In this document: in pieces, positions 1 through 8,456 of the stretch
Layout: the number at the start of each line of letters is the position of its first letter
How positions within the stretch are numbered: position 1 is the stretch's first letter
Assembly: GCF_006546655.1 (NCBI RefSeq)
Contig: NZ_VIAQ01000006.1
Location: 300,354 to 364,353, forward strand
DNA length: 64,000 nucleotides
DNA from: Methanolobus vulcani
Lineage (GTDB): Archaea > Halobacteriota > Methanosarcinia > Methanosarcinales > Methanosarcinaceae
Reading direction: 5' to 3'
Translations under genes and position numbers: made by a program
Notes under the pieces: model-generated
The model's database searches: none
The model's input: the letters and a program-made list of their open reading frames with translations, nothing else
Told to the model about the DNA's origin: nothing

Positions 1-822
1 CGTGCGTCGATATCGTTTTTATCATTGCCACAATTATTGCATACATTCTTAGGTCTTTTCTTTTCCCTGTCTTCAATGGAAGCAAAACTGATCTCTGCTG
101 TGACAATACCCGTAGGAACAGCAATTATGCTGTAACCAATAATCATAACAACCGAGGAAAGTGCAATTCCAAGCGGTGTTTTTGGAACAATATCACCATA
201 ACCTACCGTTGTAAGTGTCACGATTGCCCAGTGGATGCTCATGGGTATGCTGGTAAAACCGTTCTCTTCTCCCTCAATAAGATACATGAGTGAACCCAGG
301 ATAACAACAAGTGTCAGTACTGTGAACAGGAAAACAGTGATTTTTCTGCTGCTTGCTTTTAATGCGCTAATCAGCATTTCTGCTTCATTGAGGAATTTAA
401 CAAGTTTGAGAATACGGAATATTCTCAGCACCCTGAGTATCCTGATAACAAGCAAAAACTGGCTTCCCGGAAGGAAAAGACTCAGGTATGTAGGCATGAT
501 GGCCAGCAGGTCAACAATTCCAAAAAGGCTGCTTGCATACCTTATCTTGCTTTTGACACAAAGCATCCGAAGGATATATTCAATTGTAAAAAGTATGGAA
601 GAACCACTCTATATTATAGAGCAGGTCACCGTGTGCAAGCCTGAATGATTTCACGCTGTCCAGCATGACAACCAGCACACTCATAAGGATGCTTACTATC
701 AGGATTATATCAAAATTCTTTCCGGCAGGAGTGTCCGCTTCGAATATCACTTCATAGAGCCGGCTTCTCCAGTTGTTTTCACCCGGTTTATTATCTGAAT
801 ATTTATCCTCATATACAGCCAT
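1..822 (-). pseudogene. Voltage-gated potassium channel, frameshifted and cut by the window edge
   Basis: This is a six-helix Kv-type ion channel of the cytoplasmic membrane. The first 80 codons from 822 encode a short cytoplasmic start, helix S1 and the beginning of S2, then stop at 580-582. The next frame continues without interruption to position 1. It encodes the rest of S2, S3, an S4 helix with regularly spaced Arg (RILRVLRIFRILKLVKFL), S5, the selectivity filter TVGYGD and S6, then a tail with CNNCG that probably belongs to a C-terminal zinc-ribbon. The two parts join if the run of five A at 588-592 (T on the coding strand) loses one base or gains two. The gene starts 8 bp after dinB ends, so the two are probably co-transcribed. 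It may be a real null allele or a homopolymer sequencing error. Family assignment is firm; functional status is not. Confidence 0.85.
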
Positions 823-830
823 TGTAATCC

Positions 831-1919
831 TCAGAAATCAAAAAGGCTTTTTTGTCCCGTACTTTCCTGCAGGTTGCCAACTCTCACTCCGATACGCCTG
901 AAGTTAATAGTGCTTTCTTCAAGGAACTGTTTCATCAGTTCCACAGCATTTCCAGCCAGAATTTCACGTTCACTTACAGCGTGGTTGAAGGTCTTACTTT
1001 TTGTTGAAGTTTTGAAATTTGAGAATATAACGGTTACTGTTACAGAACGGAACGATACTTTCCTTTTTTTGACCTTGCCGATAACATCATCCATAAGCTC
1101 ATCCAGTAAAGATAATATCATATTTTCATTTCTGCTATCATTTTTCAGTGATGCCATCCTGCCTATCTGGTCGCTTGCAGTTCTCTCCTTAACAGGACTG
1201 TCATCCTGACCCGATGCAGCATTTTTGAGCCACATGCCTTTGTTCTTCCCAAAAACGGAAATAAGTTCCATAACATCAAAAGCAGCCAGTTCTTCAACAG
1301 TTGTAATCCCCATTTCAGAAAGTTTATCCTCAGTTACCTTGCCGATTCCCCATAATTTCTTCACCGGCATCGGTTTAAGAAAATCCTCTGTTTCTTCCGG
1401 CTTTATAACAGTTATTCCGTCAGGTTTGCGGAAAGACGATGCCATTTTGGCAATGAGTTTGTTTGGACCGATGCCAACTGAGCAGGTTATTGTTTCCTGT
1501 GATTTCACTTCTTCCTTGATCCTCAGACCAATTTCCTTTGCAATATCATAATCACCATTACAGGATTCAGTGATATCCAGAAAAGCCTCATCAATACTTA
1601 TCTTTTCAAAGGCTTCCTCGCTGTCCGCATTGGATCTGAGGATTTCCATCACGTTTGCAGAAACCTCTTCATAGAAAGCTTTGCGAACCGGAAGAAAAAC
1701 AGCATCAGGCTTTTTGGATTTCGCAAGCTTGCATGGCATGGCTGAACGTATTCCGGCATCTCTTGCAATGTAATTGGAAGTGCTCACAGCTCCGCCTGAT
1801 TCTCCACGGTTGGAATACATGCAGACAACAACAGCTTTTCCTTTGAGTGTCGGGTCTTCCCGCTCTTCTATTGCAGCATAGAAGTAGTCCATGTCCACAT
1901 GAATTATCACACGTTCCAT
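831..1919 (-). CDS. dinB: DNA polymerase IV (Y-family translesion polymerase)
   Basis: This is an error-prone translesion DNA polymerase of 362 aa, the normal length for DinB. The catalytic carboxylates are visible: Asp9 and Asp11 in HVDMDYFYA, and Asp110-Glu111 in SIDEAFLD. They are followed by the helix-hairpin-helix thumb (KLWGIGKVTEDKLSEMGI) and the little-finger domain. The last residues QKSLFDF resemble a PCNA-interacting peptide at the extreme C-terminus, as expected for an archaeal polymerase that works on the sliding clamp. The start at 1919 gives the canonical MERVIIHVDMDYF N-terminus. The gene lies directly upstream of the potassium-channel gene on the same strand. The family call is very secure. 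Confidence 0.95.
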   Translation of the reverse strand: MERVIIHVDMDYFYAAIEEREDPTLKGKAVVVCMYSNRGESGGAVSTSNYIARDAGIRSAMPCKLAKSKKPDAVFLPVRKAFYEEVSANVMEILRSNADSEEAFEKISIDEAFLDITESCNGDYDIAKEIGLRIKEEVKSQETITCSVGIGPNKLIAKMASSFRKPDGITVIKPEETEDFLKPMPVKKLWGIGKVTEDKLSEMGITTVEELAAFDVMELISVFGKNKGMWLKNAASGQDDSPVKERTASDQIGRMASLKNDSRNENMILSLLDELMDDVIGKVKKRKVSFRSVTVTVIFSNFKTSTKSKTFNHAVSEREILAGNAVELMKQFLEESTINFRRIGVRVGNLQESTGQKSLFDF

Positions 1920-1999
1920 CAGTTAGTAAGAATGTTCAGGAGCTTTTTATGGTTAACTGATGCATGAGTACACTCTTCAATTCAAAAAGCACCAGTCAA

Positions 2000-2617
2000 T
2001 TAACTTTCAGGGAACAGTTCCCTTTCTTTTAGTCTAATATGCTCCTCGAATTCATACTTATATCTCATAAAATCGGGATGTTTTTTTAGCTTTTTTAGTT
2101 TAGGCATTCTGAATAGTTCAACAATGATTATCCCGGGAATCAGTATTAAAACAAAAGCTAAAGCTCCTATATATTTTGCTGTATAAGGATAGTTGTCATA
2201 TGAAATATGGGTGAAATATAATCCAACTAAAAGAGCAATTAGAAGATAAAGCATGAACCATATTGGAAGAACAAAGATTTCAAAATTTACTTTTATTATT
2301 GTCTTCTGTGGCGGTAAACTTTCAAATCGAAATTTTATTTTGTCAAACTTTCGCCTATTTTTTGTTTCGTATGTATCAACATGGATTTCATCTATTGAAT
2401 ACTTAGCATCAACTTTAAAGTCCGGTTCATATCTAATGAAATCATAATCTTCTTCCTTGATTGGATTTTGCAATCTTAGATTTATCAGAGTGTAACCTAG
2501 ATTCTGATAAAAACTGGAAATAATATGAATGAGTTTCTCCTTTGGGATTCTGGTCACAACTTCAAAGTTTAAGAGTGACATATCAAATTGGTTATCTGTT
2601 TTCTTCTCTTTACCCAT
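2000..2617 (-). CDS. Hypothetical membrane protein with two transmembrane helices
   Basis: I do not recognise the family of this 205-aa protein. About 115 residues of soluble, charged N-terminal domain come first. Two closely spaced hydrophobic segments follow (around FVLPIWFMLYLLIALLVGLYF and ALAFVLILIPGIIIVELF), then a basic and acidic C-terminal tail of about 35 residues. This predicts a helical hairpin in the membrane with both soluble parts on the cytoplasmic side. The ATG at 2617 is preferred over an upstream in-frame TTG because AAGGT lies just before it. It is a single gene with no clear operon partner. Base composition is more AT-rich than in its neighbours, which is common for small accessory membrane proteins. 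Confidence 0.7.
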   Translation of the reverse strand: MGKEKKTDNQFDMSLLNFEVVTRIPKEKLIHIISSFYQNLGYTLINLRLQNPIKEEDYDFIRYEPDFKVDAKYSIDEIHVDTYETKNRRKFDKIKFRFESLPPQKTIIKVNFEIFVLPIWFMLYLLIALLVGLYFTHISYDNYPYTAKYIGALAFVLILIPGIIIVELFRMPKLKKLKKHPDFMRYKYEFEEHIRLKERELFPES

Positions 2618-2852
2618 AATAACCTTCAAGTATTTAGTTAGGAATTATAATGAAATCCTGTTGAAACAGACATCAATCAGGTAATTCAATGAATACAACC
2701 AATATTCAGATTTACATGTACCAGAATATGTGGAATCATCTGAATATTACATATACGAACTTTGTTTTTTGAGTTCGCAACAATAATCTTTTTAAAAGTG
2801 TATATACCTTGTGATATTTTTTGATAACACACAAGGCTGGAATGCATTAACC

Positions 2853-3911
2853 TTAAAGGATCGTATCCCTGCAATCAACATAAATGCGGCTGAAATCAGG
2901 CACTTTTCCTGAGATTGGTTTTGCATAAAGGAACAGTTTTTCATGAATTGGCTTGAACTTCTTCATGACTCCAAGAACCGAATCATCAGGGTCAGTGTAG
3001 GCCCCGAAGAACTTGCAGTTTGTTTCAAACATCAGGTTGTTGCAATAGTCAATTATCTCTTCCATTGCAAGGCTGTGTTCCTGCTCAAATGCAAAATCAA
3101 CAATTAAATGCATTTTGCAGACCTCACCTTCTACTGGTATATCCGGCATCCTAGTGAAGTGTCTAAGTATTCCGTATGCATTAGCCATGAGTTTCCACAT
3201 CATTGGCTCTTTTGTGTAGGTAACTTCCATAAGGACCGAGGCATCCCAAAAACCAGCACATGCAACGATATGTCCCTTCCATTTTGCCACAATAAAATTC
3301 TCAAGACCGTATCCAAGTATTTTGTTAGTATAGTCCCTGAAACTCTCCGTGGTAAATGGATAGAATTGTGCATTTCCGTAGTAGTAGCTATTGATAAGCT
3401 TGATAGTTTCATGGATGTCTTCAGGATTTATCCTTTCAATTTCGTACCCACTATCGATTTTTTCCTTTTTATAAGCTGAAATTGAAATTTCCTGTATGTT
3501 TTTCTCTTTGATGTAGCCAAGTTTTTCAATAAGATTCATGAACGCTTCATTTGGTTCATATACATAACAATAGATGTATGAAATCCCGGCTTTATGTGCT
3601 GCTTTCTCTGCTTCCCTTACAAGTTCAACAGCAATTCCCTGCCTTCTGTGGTCAGGATGAACCATAACTTCTGCAATGTAGAGATATGGTTCATCCATTC
3701 CTTGTTTAATTGTCCAGCCTATCCACCCCACCGCGGCGGCATTCTTTTCTGCGACACGGATTTCCCAGTTGTCGTAAAGCTCATATCTTGCTGTTATATC
3801 CGGTCCCTTGTCAGTGATCATTGCATATTCTTCATTTCCCTGAGGACACAATTTTTCAATATCCAACAGAGAATCGTTGTCCTCTTCCCTAAACGGTCTT
3901 ATGTTTACCAT
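2853..3911 (-). CDS. Two-domain GNAT-family N-acetyltransferase (paralogue A)
   Basis: This 352-aa protein has an N-terminal GNAT fold and a second, diverged GNAT-like half. The acetyl-CoA-binding signature is visible at roughly residues 95-105 as HPDHRRQGIAVELV (R/Q-x-x-G-x-A). The second half keeps a NFIVAKWKGHIVACAGFWD strand pattern but no clear pyrophosphate loop. It may be catalytically inactive and used for substrate binding. The protein aligns along its whole length with the protein at 17590-18651: both start with RPF.EEDN..LL.IEKLCP.GN and end with a DCRD or DFRD.(I/V)L tail. The two are therefore paralogues from a duplication. The substrate is unknown. The gene appears to be transcribed alone. 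A GGAGG-like site (CGGAGGC) precedes the ATG. Confidence 0.8.
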   Translation of the reverse strand: MVNIRPFREEDNDSLLDIEKLCPQGNEEYAMITDKGPDITARYELYDNWEIRVAEKNAAAVGWIGWTIKQGMDEPYLYIAEVMVHPDHRRQGIAVELVREAEKAAHKAGISYIYCYVYEPNEAFMNLIEKLGYIKEKNIQEISISAYKKEKIDSGYEIERINPEDIHETIKLINSYYYGNAQFYPFTTESFRDYTNKILGYGLENFIVAKWKGHIVACAGFWDASVLMEVTYTKEPMMWKLMANAYGILRHFTRMPDIPVEGEVCKMHLIVDFAFEQEHSLAMEEIIDYCNNLMFETNCKFFGAYTDPDDSVLGVMKKFKPIHEKLFLYAKPISGKVPDFSRIYVDCRDTIL

Positions 3912-4427
3912 GCAAGCCTCCGATCACTTTTACGAGATGTCCCGGCAACAAAGGAACCCGGAAAAACAGAGTCATAACTCCGCATCACAGATTTTGTATT
4001 CTACTACTCCCAAATAAAAGTTGAATTTGATGGGATATATAGGTTTTGGATTTAAATTTATATGATTTAATAAAATACGCAAGAGCAGTTATCAATTTGA
4101 CACGTGAAAAGTTGCTCCTGCCTGATTGCTCGTCACTGCTCAAAATCAGCAAGTGCTGAGGTATAGGTCCGAATACAAAGAATCTTAGTGCATGTAATCA
4201 TAAAAACTAATAGATGTAGCCAAAAAGCTTCTATTAATGAGCGGAACTGTGTTAGACCCCTTTATTTCCAGTAGAGAATTATGAAAGGTTCTTTTCAGTT
4301 TAATGTCGTATTTAGAGGTAGTAAATTAAAAATAAGCTCTAAGAATGAGACCTAGTTCTTTTTGTTTCCATTTCAATCCATAAATTATGCTAAATAAATT
4401 TAAATAGAACTCCATCTTAGATATTTT
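3912..4427. other. 516-bp intergenic region between divergent genes
   Basis: This stretch separates the acetyltransferase (minus strand) from the release-factor-like gene (plus strand). I see no credible gene in it. There is an AT-rich promoter-like block at about 4040-4075, and a TATA-like block (AAATTTAAATAG) at about 4397-4408. The second lies about 25 bp before the ATG at 4428 and suggests that gene has little or no leader. A short inverted repeat (CTGATT/AATCAG) lies near 4120-4150. The middle part could hold a small RNA, but nothing here proves it. Confidence 0.4.
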
Positions 4428-5582
4428 ATGCAATCAGAAGGTCAAAAAGAGATAATTAGCGATGAACTGCTTCCAGTCACGGATATTGATATCAGGGCAC
4501 TGGCGGAGATATATGATGAAAAACCTGTCTATCTTTCTGTTTACCTGCCTGTATCAGGAAGAGAAAATGATCATCTGAACCGTATTTTTGTGGACTCAAG
4601 AGTTAGTGCTATCAAAAAAGCTTTGAACCCTGAGCTTCGCTCTGAGTTTGAAAAAACATTTGAGATGGCAGAATCCTCAGTTTTTGACGAGCCAATTTCA
4701 GGCGAAAAAGGAAGAATAATTTTTGCATGCTCAAAGGACTCCTTCATTCATGTTTACAGGCTTGCAGTGGAACCGGAGCAGTCTTTTGTTCTGGACACCT
4801 CCCCTTATCTGCTTCCACTTGCAAAAATGAGAGCAGATTATGAGGATTACGGCGTGCTCCTGGTTGATTCCCAGGAAGCCAGGTTCACTTGCATACGTTC
4901 AGATATCACAGAAGAAAAGAAACACCTCTCAACTGACCTGATGAACAAGCACAAAAAAGGAGGCTGGAGCCAGATGCGCTTCAATCACCTGAGAAAAGGA
5001 GCAATCAAATCTTTCCTTTCTGAAGTTGCTGAAAATGTCCAGGGAACCTGTGACCAGTTAGAGACAAGAGGCTTTGTTCTTGCAGGGCCAGGGGAAGCAA
5101 AACAGCAGCTTATGGAACTGCTGCCATATGAATTCCAGCAAAAGGTTCTGGGTGTTATTGATGTTTCCATTGATATTCCAAGGGATGAACTGGTGGAAGC
5201 CGGAGATGCTGTGCTTCAGGAAAGTAAGGATTCAGAATCCAGACATGCTGCTGAAGAACTCAAGACTGCTTTATTAAAAGGTGGTCTTGCTGCACATGGA
5301 ATTGAAGATGTAAAGGCTGCTCTTGAACAGGCAAGGGTCAACACCCTGTTAATTCTGAAAGATTCCTCGGTTGCGGGCTGGATATGTGAAAGATGCCAGA
5401 ACCTACAGGCAAATGCCAATCCACCAAAAGAATGTGACAGGTGTGGAGGCCCGACATCGGCCGTTAATGTGGTTGAGGAACTCTATGAGATAGCACAGCG
5501 CACAGGTGCAAAGGTTGAGTTTGTGGATAAAGAGGATTTCCTTGATTCTGATGATGTTGTTGGTGCACTACTGAGATACTGA
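4428..5582 (+). CDS. Peptide-chain release factor-like protein (eRF1/Vms1-type fold) with zinc ribbon
   Basis: The 384-aa protein resembles aRF1 domain 2 and later parts but is not the canonical termination factor. An N-terminal alpha/beta domain leads to KKGGWSQMRFNHLRKGAIK at residues 176-194. This occupies the place of the aRF1 sequence KGGQSARRFERL. The GGQ tripeptide is expanded to GGWSQ (residues 178-182), which leaves a G-x-x-Q arrangement like that reported for Vms1/VLRF1-type peptidyl-tRNA hydrolases in ribosome quality control. Next come an L7Ae-like domain and a C-terminal zinc ribbon (WICERCQN...CDRCGG). The likely role is hydrolysis of peptidyl-tRNA on stalled ribosomes, which is inference. 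It is a single gene with its own promoter and a terminator hairpin at the stop codon. Confidence 0.75.
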   Translation: MQSEGQKEIISDELLPVTDIDIRALAEIYDEKPVYLSVYLPVSGRENDHLNRIFVDSRVSAIKKALNPELRSEFEKTFEMAESSVFDEPISGEKGRIIFACSKDSFIHVYRLAVEPEQSFVLDTSPYLLPLAKMRADYEDYGVLLVDSQEARFTCIRSDITEEKKHLSTDLMNKHKKGGWSQMRFNHLRKGAIKSFLSEVAENVQGTCDQLETRGFVLAGPGEAKQQLMELLPYEFQQKVLGVIDVSIDIPRDELVEAGDAVLQESKDSESRHAAEELKTALLKGGLAAHGIEDVKAALEQARVNTLLILKDSSVAGWICERCQNLQANANPPKECDRCGGPTSAVNVVEELYEIAQRTGAKVEFVDKEDFLDSDDVVGALLRY

Positions 5583-5603
5583 GAGCTTTTACCTCTCAGT
5601 TTT
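5579..5603 (+). terminator. Hairpin terminator of the release factor-like gene
   Basis: Seven-base arms CTGAGAG and CTCTCAG are separated by 7 nt and followed by TTTT. The stem begins inside the stop codon of the upstream gene. Confidence 0.65.
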
Positions 5604-5620
5604 AGCTTATTATCAAATTC

Positions 5621-6322
5621 TTACCTAATGCAGTAAAAACCAGCCTGCATGTAAGAATACCAGAATAGCTCCACGGTTCTGAACCCTGTCTCCCTCAGAA
5701 GCTTAAGGTGTTCTTCGACTGTGATAGGGAAATATTCAGTTCCAAAACGTTCAAGGTGGATCCTGATCTCATCCTCAGTTCTTCCGTGAACTCTCTGGAA
5801 CTCTCCCCAGTATCTTTTACCAACGCCGATGCCTTCTTCAGTAAGCGGGCTGATGTTTTCGAAAGTGATGAAAAATCCGCCATCTTTTAGTAACTCATAG
5901 CACTTTCCAACAGCTTTTTTCCTGTTTTCCATGTCAAGATAATGGTGGCACTGAATTGCAGTAATTACATCAGGCTGTTCGCTGAGATCCTGAGTGAAAT
6001 CCTGGGTTGCAGAGGCTTCGAGAACTTCCACTTTGTCACAGGGACATGAGGAGAGTTTTTCTTTTGTCTGCTTCAGCATTCCTTCTGAAGGGTCGAGCAT
6101 GAGAAACTTTGTATCAGGAAAATGTTCTATGGCTTTTGCAATGAATGTCCCTGTCCCACATCCGGTATCCATCCAAACTTTTGGTTTTTGTGGTAGTGAT
6201 TTTACAAGATTGATTGTTTCATCGTGGAAAGACTTGTAATATGGAAGGACAGAGGATATTTTAGTATCGTAATCCTCAGGAAGATTAGGAGTTTTGTTTT
6301 CAGGATCTTGAGCAGAAGGCAT
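5621..6322 (-). CDS. Class I SAM-dependent methyltransferase
   Basis: This 233-aa Rossmann-fold methyltransferase carries the S-adenosylmethionine-binding motif I MDTGCGTGTF near residue 52. An acidic loop follows (FLMLDPSEGML), then motif III-like DVITAIQCHHYLD and the post-motif LLKDGGFFITFENI. The sequence is of the Methyltransf_25/UbiE-like type. The substrate cannot be deduced, and the Gln-Cys-His-His in motif IV gives no specific class. The ATG at 6322 leads into a short hydrophilic start. It is transcribed towards the release factor-like gene and converges on its terminator. No operon partner is visible. Confidence 0.85.
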   Translation of the reverse strand: MPSAQDPENKTPNLPEDYDTKISSVLPYYKSFHDETINLVKSLPQKPKVWMDTGCGTGTFIAKAIEHFPDTKFLMLDPSEGMLKQTKEKLSSCPCDKVEVLEASATQDFTQDLSEQPDVITAIQCHHYLDMENRKKAVGKCYELLKDGGFFITFENISPLTEEGIGVGKRYWGEFQRVHGRTEDEIRIHLERFGTEYFPITVEEHLKLLRETGFRTVELFWYSYMQAGFYCIR

Positions 6323-6434
6323 ATAGGAAAATGGACTTTTTTATTATTTATATTTCCTTTGCAGAGGCTTTAAGTAATGTAAGCGTCAACTGACTGAATA
6401 GTCATTTTGATATTTGAATTCGGAGCATAATAGG

Positions 6435-7640
6435 ATGTTATACAGAAAAATGCCAAAAAACGGGGATGAACTTTCAGTACTGGGTTTTGGCGCCATGCGT
6501 TTGCCAGTAAAAGAGGATGGGAGTATAGATGAAAGAACAGCAACTGACATGGTTCGCTATTCCATCGATAATGGTGTGAACTATGTTGATACAGCCTGGC
6601 CTTATCACATGGGAGAAAGTGAGACTTTCCTTGCCAAAGCACTTGCAGACGGATACAGGGAAAAAGTGAAGCTTGCCACAAAATTACCTCAATGGATGGT
6701 TAAAAAGCCGGAGGATATGGATAAGTTCCTCAATGCTCAGCTTGAGAAACTCAACACCGATCATATCGATTACTATCTTGTGCACAGTCTTGTGGGTAGT
6801 AGCTGGGAAACGATAAAAGAAATCGGTATACTTGAATTTCTTGACAAAGCAAAAGCTGATGGTCGCATAATCAATGCAGGTTTTTCGTATCATGGTGCAC
6901 CAGAGGATTTTGCATCGATAGTTGATGGTTATGATTGGGATTTCTGTCAGATTCAGTATAATTTCCTTGATACCAATGTCCAGGCAGGAACAGCAGGTCT
7001 GGAATATGCTGCATCAAAAGGTCTTGCTGTTGTGATAATGGAACCTCTGCGTGGTGGAAATCTTGTTGATCCTGTTCCGCAGGAAATTCTGGATATCTGG
7101 GATGAGGCTGATACTAAACGCAGTCCGGTTGAGTGGGCTTTGAGATGGGTATGGAATCATCCGGAAGTTACTGTTGTTCTTTCAGGTATGAGTGAACCTG
7201 CACATGTTGAAGAGAATCTGAGGATTGCAGAAGAAGGTCTTGCAAATTCACTGACTGAAAAAGAGCTTCAGCTTGTGGAAAGAGCCGCAGAGAAGTACGG
7301 GGAGCTCATGAAGATCAACTGCACTGGATGCAGATACTGTATGCCATGTCCTGAAGGAGTCGATATCCCTGCATGTTTTGAAGTTTACAACAACCTGCAC
7401 ATGTTCGGTGGTGAGGACAGACTTAAGATGATGTATGCTGCGAAGATGGGGGGAATCCTCAGAGGTGCAGAAACAAACTTCGCTTCACAATGTATACAGT
7501 GTGGCCAGTGTCTGGATGCATGCCCTCAGCAGATTCCGATACCCGATATGCTTGAGAAGGTTGCAGAGGAGTTTGAAGGTCCGGGTCTGGAAGAGAGGAT
7601 TGCCTTTGCAAAACAGTTGTTTGCTGATGATAGTTGTTGA
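6435..7640 (+). CDS. Aldo/keto reductase with C-terminal ferredoxin-type Fe-S domain
   Basis: The 401-aa protein has a TIM-barrel aldo/keto reductase domain (about residues 10-290). Catalytic residues are visible: Asp in YVDTAWPY, Tyr in the same motif, Lys in KLATKLP and His in YLVHSLVG. A domain with two cysteine clusters follows (NCTGCRYCMPCPEGVDIP and CIQCGQCLDACPQQIPIP), which should hold [4Fe-4S] centres. It may therefore couple ferredoxin to reduction of an aldehyde, ketone or quinone. The physiological substrate of this archaeal and clostridial subfamily is not known to me. ATG 6435 is preferred over TTG 6414 because GGAG lies 9 bases upstream and MLYRKMPKNGDELSVLGFG is the usual start. 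A TATA-like block lies at about 6340-6352. Confidence 0.88.
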   Translation: MLYRKMPKNGDELSVLGFGAMRLPVKEDGSIDERTATDMVRYSIDNGVNYVDTAWPYHMGESETFLAKALADGYREKVKLATKLPQWMVKKPEDMDKFLNAQLEKLNTDHIDYYLVHSLVGSSWETIKEIGILEFLDKAKADGRIINAGFSYHGAPEDFASIVDGYDWDFCQIQYNFLDTNVQAGTAGLEYAASKGLAVVIMEPLRGGNLVDPVPQEILDIWDEADTKRSPVEWALRWVWNHPEVTVVLSGMSEPAHVEENLRIAEEGLANSLTEKELQLVERAAEKYGELMKINCTGCRYCMPCPEGVDIPACFEVYNNLHMFGGEDRLKMMYAAKMGGILRGAETNFASQCIQCGQCLDACPQQIPIPDMLEKVAEEFEGPGLEERIAFAKQLFADDSC

Positions 7641-7672
7641 AGTTCTCTGTTTGAGAGCTTTTTCTTTTCTTT
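7641..7672 (+). terminator. Hairpin terminator after the aldo/keto reductase
   Basis: The arms AGTTCTC and GAGAGCT pair with one G-U wobble across a 5-nt loop. A T-rich tail (TTTTCTTTTCTTT) follows directly. Confidence 0.65.
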
Positions 7673-7744
7673 AGTTATTTATACTTTTTAAAACTATAAT
7701 AATAAGACAAAGAGAAACAACCCAATACTTGCAGGTAGATACCC

Positions 7745-8446
7745 GTGATAACCGCAAAGAATCTCTCAAAGAATTTCGGTGATACAAAAGCTGTGGATGC
7801 TGTAGACCTTGAAATCAAAAAAGGTGAGTTATTCGGTCTCCTGGGCCCGAACGGTTCAGGCAAAACAACAATGATCAAGATGCTCACCGGTCAGATAAAA
7901 CCCACCGAAGGTGAGGTTTCAGTGCATGGAGTCGATGTTCTTGCTGATCCTTTGAGAGTAAAAGAGCTTACTGGAATCATTCCTGAGCAGGAAACGCCAC
8001 CAAGCTTCCTTACAGCTGAAGAATACCTGTATTTTGTTGCTAAAATAAGAAAGCTCGAAGGTTTTGAAGATAAGTGTGAGTGGTGGTTTTCGTATCTTGA
8101 TTTTGCAGGCCAGAAGGATGTGTTATGCAAAGATCTTTCTCGGGGAACAAGACAGAAACTGATGCTGGCACAGGCTTTCCTGCATGAACCTGAACTTGTG
8201 ATTATCGATGAGCCTCTTATTAATCTCGATCCACTGATGCAGCGCAAGGTCAAGGATTATTTAAGGGATTATGTCAGCAAAGGAGGCACGGTGTTCATAT
8301 CGACCCACATTCTGGAAATTGCCAGGGAAATATGCAGCAGCATGGGTATAATCTACAAGGGAAAGCTGGTTTTCTCAGGGAATATGGACGACCCTGCGAT
8401 TGGTGACAGGCCGCTTGAAGATTTCTTCCTTGAACTTGTGAACTGA
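7745..8446 (+). CDS. ABC transporter ATP-binding protein
   Basis: This 233-aa nucleotide-binding subunit belongs to a CcmA/NatA-type exporter. It shows Walker A GPNGSGKTT (residues 34-42), a Q-loop in GIIPEQE, a signature loop with LSRGTRQK in place of LSGGQ, Walker B LVIIDEP, a D-loop (LINLDP) and the switch His in ISTHI. The unusual signature is common in this exporter subfamily, where a degenerate loop still supports ATP hydrolysis in dimers. The GTG start at 7745 is supported by AGGTAG seven bases upstream. The permease gene begins 10 bp after the stop, so the two form a transporter operon. The substrate is unknown; drug, lipid or sodium export are all possible. Confidence 0.9.
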   Translation: MITAKNLSKNFGDTKAVDAVDLEIKKGELFGLLGPNGSGKTTMIKMLTGQIKPTEGEVSVHGVDVLADPLRVKELTGIIPEQETPPSFLTAEEYLYFVAKIRKLEGFEDKCEWWFSYLDFAGQKDVLCKDLSRGTRQKLMLAQAFLHEPELVIIDEPLINLDPLMQRKVKDYLRDYVSKGGTVFISTHILEIAREICSSMGIIYKGKLVFSGNMDDPAIGDRPLEDFFLELVN

Positions 8447-8456
8447 GGTGTCGGTA

